Positions 37,665-46,469 of a DNA stretch of 64,000 nucleotides are shown one piece after another. The position numbers and the translations under genes are program-made. This DNA is from Rhizobium sophorae (GTDB taxonomy: Bacteria; Pseudomonadota; Alphaproteobacteria; Rhizobiales; Rhizobiaceae): the NCBI RefSeq assembly GCF_013087515.1, contig NZ_JABFCN010000019.1:106532-170531 (forward strand), given 5' to 3'. Every line of letters begins with the position of its first letter. Position 1 is the first letter of the stretch. Under the pieces are notes generated by a model, which was given only the letters and a program-made list of their open reading frames with translations, searched no databases and had not been told where the DNA came from.

Positions 37665-38675
37665 TCAGGCGATGTTTTCGAGATTTGCCTGATGGATCTG
37701 ATAGAGCAGCGGCTGGCCGGTCACGAAGCGCTCTATCTCGTCCACCGCCATCTCGCCGAGGCGCGCCCGTTCCAGCCCGATGGCGCCAGCGATATGCGGC
37801 GTTAGAAAGACGTTCGGCAAATCATAGAAAGCAGAACCCGCCTCCGGGATCTCCGGATCGGTAACATCGAGGACCGCGTCGATACGGCCGGTCTTCAGTG
37901 CCGAAAGCAAGGCGGCCTCATCGATGAGAATGCCGCGCGCCGTGTTGATGAGCGTCGCGCCGTCCTTCATCAGCGACAGCCTTCGCGCATCGATCATATG
38001 CTGTGTCGACGGCAGCGATGGCGCATGCAGGGAAACGATATCCGATTGCCGCATCAATTCGTCGAGATCGACCTTTTCCGTTCCGAGGCCGGCGGCCTCG
38101 GCGGCATCAAGCGTCGGATCGGAGAGCAACAGCCTGTAGTCAAACGGTTTCAAGAGCTCGATCACGCGCCGCCCGATGCGCGAAGCGCCGACGATGCCGA
38201 CAGTGCGGCGGTAGTTTCCGATCGCTTCGCGCTGCATCGGATAGGTCCGGTTGCGGTTTCGATCGGCGACGTAGAGATCGCGGAAACGGAAAACACGCTT
38301 GCCGGCGAAGATGATCGCCGCCAGCGTGAATTCGGCCACTGGCACGGCGTTGGCCTCGGCCGCATGGCTGACCGGGATACCCGCTTCGAAGATGGCGTCG
38401 TCGATGACGCCCTTGACCGTACCCGCCGCATGGACGATCAACTTGAGATGCGGCGCCGCGGCGGGGATTTCAGGCCCGACATAAGGCCCGCCCCAGCCGG
38501 TGATCAGGATTTCGGCTTGGGCCAGCAGACGTCTCGCACGCTCGTCGTCGAAGCGCTGCAGCGGCTTGGAATCCAGCAGGCGACCGATGTCGTCCAGCCG
38601 GCGCAGGACTTCATCCGGCAGGACATGCTGCGTGCGCGACGGTTGCATGGCAAGGATAATGGCCGGCTGGCTCAT
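37665..38675 (-). CDS. D-isomer-specific 2-hydroxyacid dehydrogenase
   Basis: 336 aa. The NAD-binding region is RRTVGIVGASRIGRRVIELL (one Gly of the usual GxGxxG replaced by Ser), with INTARGILIDEAALLSAL and the catalytic His in FLTPHIAGAIG. These enzymes reduce 2-keto acids or oxidise D-2-hydroxyacids. Its start overlaps the stop of the DUF2264 gene (ATGA), showing translational coupling. Convergent with the preceding plus-strand operon across 28 bp. Substrate unknown. Confidence 0.88.
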   Translation of the reverse strand: MSQPAIILAMQPSRTQHVLPDEVLRRLDDIGRLLDSKPLQRFDDERARRLLAQAEILITGWGGPYVGPEIPAAAPHLKLIVHAAGTVKGVIDDAIFEAGIPVSHAAEANAVPVAEFTLAAIIFAGKRVFRFRDLYVADRNRNRTYPMQREAIGNYRRTVGIVGASRIGRRVIELLKPFDYRLLLSDPTLDAAEAAGLGTEKVDLDELMRQSDIVSLHAPSLPSTQHMIDARRLSLMKDGATLINTARGILIDEAALLSALKTGRIDAVLDVTDPEIPEAGSAFYDLPNVFLTPHIAGAIGLERARLGEMAVDEIERFVTGQPLLYQIHQANLENIA

Positions 38676-40534
38676 GGCATTTGCCCAGGCGCTTCGATGG
38701 CGCTGACTGTCACGCCCTTTTCCCTCACCAAGGCTTCCAGCGTTGCGATGTCAGGCGCTTTCGGCGGTGTCGCCCAGGCAGACGAGACGGCAGCGGGATC
38801 GTCGAGCGCCAGCACCGCCGTCATCAGGATGGTTTCACCGGGCGGAATCTGCCCGCGCAGCTGCGGCACCAGCGTTTTCGCGACGATCACATTGGTGTTG
38901 GGCATTGCCTTCTGGACGAGGCCCGCACGTTTGACCGAAGAGCCGAGATCGAGAATGCCGGTGAAATCGGCTTCGCCGACCGCATAGGCAATCCCATCCG
39001 AAGCCGACAGCGTATCCAGCTCGAAGTCCCGGCGGCCGATGGCAAATCCGCCTTCGGCAATCCGTAGCGATCGGCTTGTCCTGATCCGGTGGAGGCGGAT
39101 ATGCCAGGGTGCGGCGGGCACGAGCCAGGTTTCGACGTCGACATCGGCAAAAGGCGACCATTTCGCAAACAGCACCTCGCCTGCGAGCTTGGCTTCTTCA
39201 TTCGTTTCGCGCACGCGGTAGTGCAGGCCGTCATCGCTGAAGGCAAGCGCTGAATCGAAGGCGGCAAGCGCAAAGGCGCGCTCATCGGCCTCGACGCTGA
39301 AGCCGTAGCGGGCGGAATAAGCGAACTTCGCGTATTTTTCCGTGCCGCACCGCATCTGCAGGTTTTCCTGGCCGGAAGACAGCGCCACGACATCGCCGCC
39401 TGCCCGCATGATCACCATGCCGGGATGACGCTGGGAGACGATGTCAGGTGCTTGCTCCGGCACTTTTTCCTTCGCCGTCCAGAACGGGTGATCCTCAGCG
39501 ATCGCCAGCGGCAGGAAGGCCTTGAAGGCCCAGTAGGGCGAGCCGGCGGAATTGTAACTCTCCGACATCAGTAGGTTCGGATAACCGAAACCGATCGACA
39601 GCACGCCGTCTCGATCTGCAATCGGCTTATCCTTCCACCAGCGCAGATGCTGCAGGCAGAGATGCTTGACCTCGCCCCAGGGCAGAGCCTCGAGATCGGC
39701 AAAGGCAAGCGCCGACCAGAAGCCGGCGCAGGCGAAACGATAGGTCAGGCTGCGGCCGAAGGGGATCGTCGCCCCGTCAGCGGCAAACCAATGCCGGAAA
39801 TCCCGGGCGAAGAGGACCGCGCGCTCGCGGTAGCGCTTTGCATAATCGTCGTCGACGAGTTTCGAATAGATCAGGCCATAGAAATGCATGGCGAAGGGAA
39901 TGTAGTGGTCGATACGGCGCACGTTTCCATCGCGATACCAGCCGTCGCCGATATAGAAGCCTTCAAGCTCCTCGAGATATTGCCGTGTCAGGCTGCGGTC
40001 GAAATCGGCGTCGAGGCGATCGAGCGCGATATCGACGAAGATCCGGAAGAATTTCCAATTGTTGTCGGCATAATCGAACTGCCTTACATGTTTGAGATAG
40101 GCGACGACATTGCTGCGAGCGCGGGCATCGAGCGGCTCCCAGATCTTTTCCGGCACCAGTGCCAGGGCAAAACCGAGAGCGGCAAGCTCGACCATCCGCT
40201 GATCGCGGCCATTGACCGCTCCCCAATATTCGGGATGGGCGGGGTCCGTGCCGTTTGCGAGGCCTTCGGCAAAACGATGCCAATCGGCGAAGTCGCCATT
40301 GCCGGCGCCAAACGGCGCCAATCCCCACAGCGGGCGGGCGAACCCTTCGAGATCGGCCGCCGCCCGGTCGAAATGGGCGCCGCCGCCATTGAGCCTAACG
40401 CGGGCATTGCCCTTCGAGAAACAGGCAAGCAGCGGATCGAAGAGCGCAAGCAGAGCACGGCTCATATCGGCGCGGGTTTCCAGCGGATTGCCTGCGAGCG
40501 GGTTGGCGCTGGCGGGATCATAGGTCATCGGCAT
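38672..40534 (-). CDS. DUF2264 domain protein, probable intracellular glycoside hydrolase-like
   Basis: About 620 aa with the DUF2264 N-terminal half (TRADMSRALLALFDPLLACF, GAHFDRAAADLEGFARPLWG, RQFDYADNNWKFFRIFVDIA, GDGWYRDGNVRRIDHYIPFA), an alpha/alpha-barrel family related to glycan-processing enzymes. No signal peptide, so it is cytoplasmic. Candidate starts are GTG 40537, ATG 40534 and ATG 40528; I list ATG 40534. The LacI stop immediately precedes it, so LacI, DUF2264 and the hydroxyacid dehydrogenase form one operon. Function probably glycoside cleavage, as inference. Confidence 0.82.
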   Translation of the reverse strand: MPMTYDPASANPLAGNPLETRADMSRALLALFDPLLACFSKGNARVRLNGGGAHFDRAAADLEGFARPLWGLAPFGAGNGDFADWHRFAEGLANGTDPAHPEYWGAVNGRDQRMVELAALGFALALVPEKIWEPLDARARSNVVAYLKHVRQFDYADNNWKFFRIFVDIALDRLDADFDRSLTRQYLEELEGFYIGDGWYRDGNVRRIDHYIPFAMHFYGLIYSKLVDDDYAKRYRERAVLFARDFRHWFAADGATIPFGRSLTYRFACAGFWSALAFADLEALPWGEVKHLCLQHLRWWKDKPIADRDGVLSIGFGYPNLLMSESYNSAGSPYWAFKAFLPLAIAEDHPFWTAKEKVPEQAPDIVSQRHPGMVIMRAGGDVVALSSGQENLQMRCGTEKYAKFAYSARYGFSVEADERAFALAAFDSALAFSDDGLHYRVRETNEEAKLAGEVLFAKWSPFADVDVETWLVPAAPWHIRLHRIRTSRSLRIAEGGFAIGRRDFELDTLSASDGIAYAVGEADFTGILDLGSSVKRAGLVQKAMPNTNVIVAKTLVPQLRGQIPPGETILMTAVLALDDPAAVSSAWATPPKAPDIATLEALVREKGVTVSAIEAPGQMP

Positions 40535-40537
40535 CAC

Positions 40538-41566
40538 TCACGGGTTTTCGATGTTCGGAACGGTTCCTCCCGGAATGGGAACGACCGCCTGGCAGATATG
40601 GCGCGCCAAGGCCGTCCTGTTGCGGAAACGGGACAGCATCAACAAAACGGCTTCGCGCCCGAGGGCGGCGCGGTCGACACGCATGGTGGAGAGCGCCGGA
40701 TTGGTCATCAGCGCGCAGGGCAGATCGTCGAAGCCGACAATCGCAAAATCCTCCGGCACACGCAGCCCGGCCTCGGTGACGGCCTCGAGCACGCCGACGG
40801 CGATGAAATCATTCATGCAGAAGGCGGCGGTAAAACCGGCATTCTCGGCAAGTGCTTCTGCCGTGCGTTCATGCGCCTCCCGGCTGGCGCTGCCTTGAAG
40901 GGCCAGGGACACGAGGCGGCCCTCGGCGCCGGCGACGGCGGCGATGGCCGCCTCGAAACCGCGCACTCGCTCCCGGATCGTATGGCGGTGAGAGCCGCTC
41001 AAATGCAGGATGCGGCGATGGCCGGCCTTTATCAGCCGGCTGGTCGCCTCATAGGCACCAAAGAAATTAGCCGGCGAAACGCCATCAAACTGCATCCTCG
41101 GGTCGGTGCCGTTGACGAGAACGGTGGGAGTCATGCTAGCCTGCAGCCAGCCGCGCAACATGTCGTTCGGATCGATACCGACGAGAAAGAGACCTTCAGC
41201 GCTCGCGGTCTGCATATAGTCGCGCACGGCATCCGGCGTGGTTCGATCCTCGCGGACCAGCCGGACTTCGAAAGGCATGCCCGCTTCGGCAGCGCCGGCA
41301 CGCAGGCCGTCGACGATCGCTTCATAAAAGACGCTGAGAGTGCCGGTGACGCCGTCGCTGGCGATCAGTGCCAGTCCCCCCGCAACGGCTTCGGAAGCAG
41401 GCTTGACGGGATAACCGTTCTCGGCTGCCACTTTCAATATCTGCCGGCGCACGCTTTCGCTGATGCCAGGTTCGTTGGCGAGCACGCGTGACACTGTGGA
41501 GACCGAGACGCCGGCCAATGTGGCTATATCGGCCTGACGCGGCCGTCTGATTTTTTGGTCGTTCAT
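40538..41566 (-). CDS. LacI family transcriptional regulator
   Basis: 342 aa. N-terminal HTH ADIATLAGVSVSTVSRVLAN with hinge ISESVRRQILKVAAENGY, then a periplasmic-binding-like effector domain (GLALIASDGVTGTLSVFYEA, FCMNDFIAVGVLEAVTEAGL, PEDFAIVGFDDLPCAL). It is divergent from a binding-protein gene, and palindromes with TTGCAA arms lie in the shared region. It is in an operon with the DUF2264 protein, so it probably represses that set and itself in the absence of a sugar. Confidence 0.93.
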   Translation of the reverse strand: MNDQKIRRPRQADIATLAGVSVSTVSRVLANEPGISESVRRQILKVAAENGYPVKPASEAVAGGLALIASDGVTGTLSVFYEAIVDGLRAGAAEAGMPFEVRLVREDRTTPDAVRDYMQTASAEGLFLVGIDPNDMLRGWLQASMTPTVLVNGTDPRMQFDGVSPANFFGAYEATSRLIKAGHRRILHLSGSHRHTIRERVRGFEAAIAAVAGAEGRLVSLALQGSASREAHERTAEALAENAGFTAAFCMNDFIAVGVLEAVTEAGLRVPEDFAIVGFDDLPCALMTNPALSTMRVDRAALGREAVLLMLSRFRNRTALARHICQAVVPIPGGTVPNIENP

Positions 41567-41588
41567 ACAACAAACATTATGCAAATAA

Positions 41589-41622
41589 TGCAAATTTGCA
41601 AGAAAATGGTTGGTTCTTGCAA
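41589..41622. promoter_or_regulatory. LacI-type operators between lacI-like gene and binding-protein gene
   Basis: A perfect 12-bp palindrome TGCAAATTTGCA (41589-41600) overlaps a second inverted repeat TTGCAAGAA (41596-41604) / TTCTTGCAA (41614-41622). A possible plus-strand promoter is TTGCAA (41617-41622), 16-bp spacer, TACTCT (41639-41644), so the operator covers the -35. Central CG is absent, which differs from classical LacI sites. Confidence 0.55.
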
Positions 41623-41711
41623 TAGAATTTTTTTTGCGTACTCTGTTTGCTGAAATGTCCGGTAAGGCCATTGGAGGATGGCTCCGGGCATATTGGAACA
41701 AGGAGGATATC

Positions 41712-43001
41712 ATGCAGGTCAATCGCCGTTCATTCCTGATGGGTTCTGCCGGTGCGGCCGCCGGCCTCGCCTTCGGCGCCGGAAGCGCCATTCCGGCCTT
41801 TGCCGAAGACGCACAGCTACGCGCCATGTGGTGGGGGTCCAACGACCGCGCCAAGCGCACGCTTGATGTCGCCAAGCTCTACCAGACGAAAACGCCTGGC
41901 GTGACCGTGGTGGGTGAATCGCTCTCCGGCGACGGCTACTGGACGAAGCTCGCCACCCAGATGGCCGGCCGCGCCGTCGCCGACGTCTTCCAGCTGGAGC
42001 CCAGCACGATTTCGGACTATTCGAGGCGCGGCGCCAGCCTGGCGCTCGACGAATTCGTGCCCGCGACGCTGAAGGTCGATAGTTTCGGCGCCGACATGCT
42101 GAAGCTCACCACCGTCGACGGCAAGCTCTACGGCGTCGGTCTCGGTCTCAACTCCTTCTCGATGTTCTTCGACACCGTTGCCTTCGAAAAGGCCGGCCTG
42201 CCGTTGCCGACGCCCGATCTCACCTGGGAAGAATACGCCAAGCTTGCCGTCGAACTGACGCAGGCAGCCGGCAAGGAAGGTTTTGCCGGCGGACCGTACG
42301 CGGCCCGCTACGCCTATGTTTTCGACGCCTGGCTGCGCCAGCGCGGCAAGAGCCTCTACCAAGGCGGCGCCCTCGGCTTCAATGCCGAAGACGCCAAGGA
42401 ATGGTTCAGTTACTGGGAAGAGCTGCGCAAGAAAGGCGGCACTGTCGCCGCCGACGTGCAGACGCTCGACCAGAACACAATCGACACGAATTGCCTGGCC
42501 CTCGGCAAATCGGCGATCGGCATGGCCTATTCCAACCAGATGGTCGGCTACCAGCTGATCATGAAGAACAAGATCGGCATCACCACCCTTCCGCGCGAAA
42601 AGAAAGGCGGGCCGTCTGGCCACTATTACCGTCCGGCGCTGATCTGGAGCATCGGGGCCACGACCAAACACGCCGAAGAGGCGGCGAAATTCATCAATTT
42701 CTTCGTCAACGATGTCGAGGCCGGCAAGATCCTCGGCGTCGAGCGCGGCGTGCCGATGTCGCCGACGGTGCGCGAAGCCATCCTGCCCCAGCTCAACCCG
42801 ACGGAGCAGGAAACGGTCAAATACGTCAATCTCCTCAAGGATCAGGTCGGCGAGTATCCGGCGCCGGCGCCGATGGGATCGACGCAGTTCGATCAGCGCG
42901 TGCTGCGCCCGATTTGTGACGAACTCGCCTTCGAACGGGTCTCGCCCGCCGATGCGGCAACCCGGCTGATCGAAGAGGGTAAGGCAACGATCAAGGGATG
43001 A
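41712..43001 (+). CDS. Orphan sugar ABC substrate-binding protein (Tat-type signal)
   Basis: 429 aa, starting VNRRSFLMGSAGAAAGLAFG, a twin-arginine signal with cleavage near AFA-ED; the mature protein begins LRAMWWGSNDRAKRT. It is a family-1 binding protein and paralogous to that at 30739-32025. AACAAGGAGGATATC is a strong ribosome-binding site. No permease gene follows, so it either uses the other importer's permeases or acts as a soluble sensor. A terminator lies 21 bp after the stop. Confidence 0.9.
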   Translation: MQVNRRSFLMGSAGAAAGLAFGAGSAIPAFAEDAQLRAMWWGSNDRAKRTLDVAKLYQTKTPGVTVVGESLSGDGYWTKLATQMAGRAVADVFQLEPSTISDYSRRGASLALDEFVPATLKVDSFGADMLKLTTVDGKLYGVGLGLNSFSMFFDTVAFEKAGLPLPTPDLTWEEYAKLAVELTQAAGKEGFAGGPYAARYAYVFDAWLRQRGKSLYQGGALGFNAEDAKEWFSYWEELRKKGGTVAADVQTLDQNTIDTNCLALGKSAIGMAYSNQMVGYQLIMKNKIGITTLPREKKGGPSGHYYRPALIWSIGATTKHAEEAAKFINFFVNDVEAGKILGVERGVPMSPTVREAILPQLNPTEQETVKYVNLLKDQVGEYPAPAPMGSTQFDQRVLRPICDELAFERVSPADAATRLIEEGKATIKG

Positions 43002-43021
43002 TCGGTCGCCGGACATGAGAG

Positions 43022-43058
43022 GAGAGGCCCGCAACACCCCGGCGGACCTCTCTTTTTT
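43022..43058 (+). terminator. Rho-independent terminator after the binding-protein gene
   Basis: Arms GAGAGGCCCGC (43022-43032) and GCGGACCTCTC (43042-43052) pair at 10 of 11 positions, followed by six T (43053-43058). It ends 7 bp before the stop codon of the converging glycosidase gene. Confidence 0.85.
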
Positions 43059-43065
43059 CAGAATG

Positions 43066-44034
43066 TCAGTTGCCCAGGCTTTCGACCACGCGCCAGTCCG
43101 GCCGGCCGAGATTGAAGGGCCAGGCATGCACATCCCGGTCGTTGAAATAGACCACTTCCTGCAGATTCGGGAAGGCGCTCTGCTTCAACGTGGCGGTTTC
43201 GATCCAAGGCTTCATATAGGCGTCGCCGCCTTCATAACCGAGTTCCGCTACCCAGATGGGCTTTCCGTAGCCGGCAACGAGACCATAGCCCTGCTTCAAC
43301 GCTTCCGAGAACGTCCGGTGCTCATTATAGGCAAGCTCGTCATAGCGCTGCAGGCCGAAGACCGAGAGTCCGACGAGATCGACATAATCGTCGCCGGGAT
43401 AATAGGCCTCAAGGCCAGGCTCTCCCTTCGGCGACCACATGATCTCTGTGCCGGGCGCCTCCTCGCGGACGATATCCATCATCCGCTTATAGGCCGTGAT
43501 ATAGTCCTGCGGGCTCCAGCCGGACCACGAAAACCGCCCCGACTTGTCTTCCATCTCCTGCCCCCAGCGGACGATCACCGGGCTTTCCAGCTCAGATATC
43601 ATCTGTGCGATCGCACGCATGTTGACATCGTAGTCGCCGCGCAGGACCTTTGCGCGGAGCTCAGCGGAGGTCAGCCGCCAATCGACGTCCCAGGACCAGG
43701 GCTCCACGGTGATCAGCAGGTTGCGGCCTCTGGCCTGCGCATAGGCATCGGCGACGCGCAACGTCTCGAGGTCGACGTCCTCCCATGGCAGGAACAGGGC
43801 TTCGGTCGCGACATTCGCCTGCGCGCCGAAATCGCCGTGGGGATCGTAGGCACCGAACTTGATGCCGCCGGCGTGAAGCACGGGGCGCTTGTCGATGATC
43901 GTCCGCACGGCCGCGGCCGGGTTCGGGGCAATGCCGGCATATTGCACTTCGCTTCGGCCCGGCAGATCCGCGACACACAGTAGCAGCAGCGCTATCGCGG
44001 CGGTCGAGAGGTGGTTTTTTATCAGCTTCTTCAC
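43066..44034 (-). CDS. apsE: Exported glycosidase (GH26-like TIM barrel) of the polysaccharide cluster
   Basis: 322 aa with a GTG start preceded by AAAAGGAGGGTGAGCC. Signal peptide: KNHLSTAAIALLLLCVADLP. The barrel carries VIVRWGQEMEDKSGRFSW (acid/base Glu in the position of GH26 proteins) and PIWVAELGYEGG (likely nucleophile Glu), with MWSPKGEPGLEAYYPGDDYV between them. It sits after the apsH1-like gene by 3 bp, in the slot taken by the endoglycanase apsE in the S. meliloti arabinose-polysaccharide operon. The symbol is transferred from that synteny. It would trim the polymer in the periplasm or outside. Confidence 0.78.
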   Translation of the reverse strand: MKKLIKNHLSTAAIALLLLCVADLPGRSEVQYAGIAPNPAAAVRTIIDKRPVLHAGGIKFGAYDPHGDFGAQANVATEALFLPWEDVDLETLRVADAYAQARGRNLLITVEPWSWDVDWRLTSAELRAKVLRGDYDVNMRAIAQMISELESPVIVRWGQEMEDKSGRFSWSGWSPQDYITAYKRMMDIVREEAPGTEIMWSPKGEPGLEAYYPGDDYVDLVGLSVFGLQRYDELAYNEHRTFSEALKQGYGLVAGYGKPIWVAELGYEGGDAYMKPWIETATLKQSAFPNLQEVVYFNDRDVHAWPFNLGRPDWRVVESLGN

Positions 44035-44037
44035 GGC

Positions 44038-44559
44038 TCACCCTCCTTTTCGGGCTACTTCCTGGCTCAGCAGGATCTGCTTCACTTCGCTTGCCTTCGC
44101 GCTCACGGTATCGGCGGGAACAAGCTTCTGGAATTCATCATCCTGACGGACCGATGCGTGGCGGAAGACATACCATTCGCCGTTCGGCTGGCGCCGCTGG
44201 TAGATCGTGTTGCCGATCTTGCGATGTCCGAAACAGGTGCTGGCGCGGGCCGCACCCTCGGCATTCGTCCAGGTGGCGCGCATGCAGAGCTGGCCGAGAT
44301 CGTCGACCACCCATCTGCCTTCAGCAAAGGATGGATTCCCCTTGTCGTTGCTCCAGGCGACGAACCGCCGGCCGTCATCGAAGAAACGGCCGCCGCCGGT
44401 GTTCCAGGTCCAGGTCTTGTCGCCGTAGATCCGATAGAGCTCATAGGCGCTGAGCGGCGTCGGCGCCTTCTTTTTGGCCACCTCGACGCCGTGCGCTGCC
44501 ACCGGCAGGCACAGGCTGAGAGCAAGCGCTGCTCCCCATAGTCTCGATCCGATACTCAT
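44038..44559 (-). CDS. apsH1: Exported DUF995-like protein of the polysaccharide cluster
   Basis: 173 aa; GGAGGAAGTA precedes ATG 44559. The signal peptide is SIGSRLWGAALALSLCLPVAAHG. The mature part has LYRIYGDKTWTWNTGGGRFF, WRV-type antiparallel beta stretches and CMRATW, CFGHRK cysteines, matching DUF995-like proteins seen in alphaproteobacteria. Function unknown. Gene order (GT2, this, glycosidase) matches apsS-apsH1-apsE in S. meliloti, from which the symbol is borrowed. Confidence 0.7.
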   Translation of the reverse strand: MSIGSRLWGAALALSLCLPVAAHGVEVAKKKAPTPLSAYELYRIYGDKTWTWNTGGGRFFDDGRRFVAWSNDKGNPSFAEGRWVVDDLGQLCMRATWTNAEGAARASTCFGHRKIGNTIYQRRQPNGEWYVFRHASVRQDDEFQKLVPADTVSAKASEVKQILLSQEVARKGG

Positions 44560-44597
44560 TACTTCCTCCATACTCGACACTTGCCGGTTCCGCCGGC

Positions 44598-46469
44598 TCA
44601 CGCACCCTGTTCGTCTCGGCCGGTTCTGCCGAAACCATTCCATCTCAGGTGGAATTTCACGATCCTGGTCTTGCCGCCGCCGAGGCCGGCGCCGGCCACG
44701 GCAAATTGCGTTTCGGTGAAACTGACGAACGTCTGGCCATGCGAAAGAGCTTCGAGGCCGCGCAGGCCGTGGCTCCCCGCCTGCGTGCCGCCGGCGACAA
44801 AAATCGCAAGCCCGGTGGCTGTAGCAAGCCACAGCCCGCGCGATTGCGGCAGCCGCGGCAGATCGTTTTCGACCGCATGGCGCACGACGATCAGTACCGT
44901 CAGCGACAGGTAGACCGAGAGGTTGATCATGGCGAAAACATAAAAACCCTGGGCGGCCGCGGCATCGGTCGCAAACATCATTGCGGCGGCGGAAAGGCCG
45001 GCGAGCCCGATATAGGGCGCGATGACGCGCAGCGGCAAAGACCGCTGCTGCTGCCTTCCCTTCGGCGTGATGCGGAAATCGACGAAGGAGCCGGAGATAT
45101 GGTCGCGAACAGCGGCAAGGCTGCCGGCGAGCGACCATGGCCAGCGCAGAAAGATGAAGGCAAGCCCTTCCCAGCCGAGCAGTTTCGCATTGTGCGGCCT
45201 GAAGGTTGCCGTTGCCCGCCAGAAGAAGGCAAACAGCGTCACCACGATCGACATCGGCACGAAATGCAGCAGGAAATCCGGATAGGTGACATTGACGAAG
45301 ACACGGCCCGTCAGCAGCGCGGCAACCGGCAGCAGGAACATCATGGCCATGAAGGCGGAAAAGAGCGGGTACCAGAGTTGCGAGAACACGAACTGGAACC
45401 TCAGCCGCCAGGGCAGGCGCATGATGTGGCGGTGCGAATGCTGCAACAGAATGGTGACCAGGCTGCGCGACCACTGAAATTCCTGGACGACGAGGTCGGT
45501 GAAATTCGCCGGTCCGTCGCCATGCGCGATCGCATCGACGGCATGCACGCCACGCCAGCCGCCGGCATTCATCATCAGCGTCGTCGAATGGTCTTCCGCA
45601 AGTTCCGGGCCGAGGCCGCCGATCTGACGAAGGGCGGCGGTGCGGACCGCATAATGGGAGCCGATGCAAAGGGGCGCCCAGCCATTATTGTAACCCGTCT
45701 GCAGCGAACCATGCAGGCTTGCCTCCGCATAGAGCCTGCCACGCGCCGCCCAGCTTGTCCCGGCATTGGCATCGCAAATGCTCGGAGCGGAGACATAGCC
45801 GATCTCAGGATCGGCGAAGGGGCGCAGAACTTCACGGAGGTAGGTCGGCGTCGGCACATGGTCGGCATCGAACTGGGCGACGAAATCGTAGCGCGCATAG
45901 CCGAAGTGGTCATAGAAATAGGCAAGGTTGCCTTCCTTGCAACGCGTCCGGCGCGGCCAGGTGGTGCGATGATACTCCGCCACATCCTTTCGGCTGGAGA
46001 TCAGCACGCCGTGCGCCGCACACCAGCGCCTGGTTTCCTCCGAGGGGTCCTCGTCGGCGAGCCAGACATCGAAATCGACGCCGATCTGGTCGAGCATCGC
46101 CTGCAGCGTGGCGCGGACGACGGCGAAGGGCTCGGACGGCGCCTTGGTGACGACCATAGCCACCCGCCCTTCCGGCAGCTGCGCGCGAGGGCTGACCGTC
46201 CTTGCATCGAGGAAGATCAGGATAAAATAGGCCGGCACGAGCGTTATCCAGGCAAGCACGAGGGTGATGAGCACGAAGGCGGCCCAGGAAATGATATGGG
46301 CGAACTGGCACCACCAGATCCAGAAATAGCCGAGTGCCGTCAGCCAGCAGAGGATGCCGAAGCCATAGGCGACCCGGTTCCAGCCGGTGAAAACAGGATC
46401 GAATGCATCGGCCGCGGTAGCGGCTTTCGCCATCCCGACGCCGTGGCCGATTTGCGAAGCGTCGCTCAT
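44598..46469 (-). CDS. apsS: Membrane-bound GT2 polysaccharide synthase (cellulose-synthase-like)
   Basis: 623 aa. Two N-terminal helices, the cytoplasmic GT-A domain (Asp in FDVWLADEDPSEETRRW, DxD in VAQFDADHVPTPTYLREV, and ELAEDHSTTLMM) and a C-terminal bundle of helices. The acceptor motif QxxRW is replaced by QEFQWSR. It polymerises a sugar nucleotide, inferred UDP-arabinose or UDP-xylose from the neighbours, and passes the chain through the inner membrane. It overlaps the epimerase gene by 4 bp. The symbol comes from S. meliloti synteny. Confidence 0.82.
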   Translation of the reverse strand: MSDASQIGHGVGMAKAATAADAFDPVFTGWNRVAYGFGILCWLTALGYFWIWWCQFAHIISWAAFVLITLVLAWITLVPAYFILIFLDARTVSPRAQLPEGRVAMVVTKAPSEPFAVVRATLQAMLDQIGVDFDVWLADEDPSEETRRWCAAHGVLISSRKDVAEYHRTTWPRRTRCKEGNLAYFYDHFGYARYDFVAQFDADHVPTPTYLREVLRPFADPEIGYVSAPSICDANAGTSWAARGRLYAEASLHGSLQTGYNNGWAPLCIGSHYAVRTAALRQIGGLGPELAEDHSTTLMMNAGGWRGVHAVDAIAHGDGPANFTDLVVQEFQWSRSLVTILLQHSHRHIMRLPWRLRFQFVFSQLWYPLFSAFMAMMFLLPVAALLTGRVFVNVTYPDFLLHFVPMSIVVTLFAFFWRATATFRPHNAKLLGWEGLAFIFLRWPWSLAGSLAAVRDHISGSFVDFRITPKGRQQQRSLPLRVIAPYIGLAGLSAAAMMFATDAAAAQGFYVFAMINLSVYLSLTVLIVVRHAVENDLPRLPQSRGLWLATATGLAIFVAGGTQAGSHGLRGLEALSHGQTFVSFTETQFAVAGAGLGGGKTRIVKFHLRWNGFGRTGRDEQGA

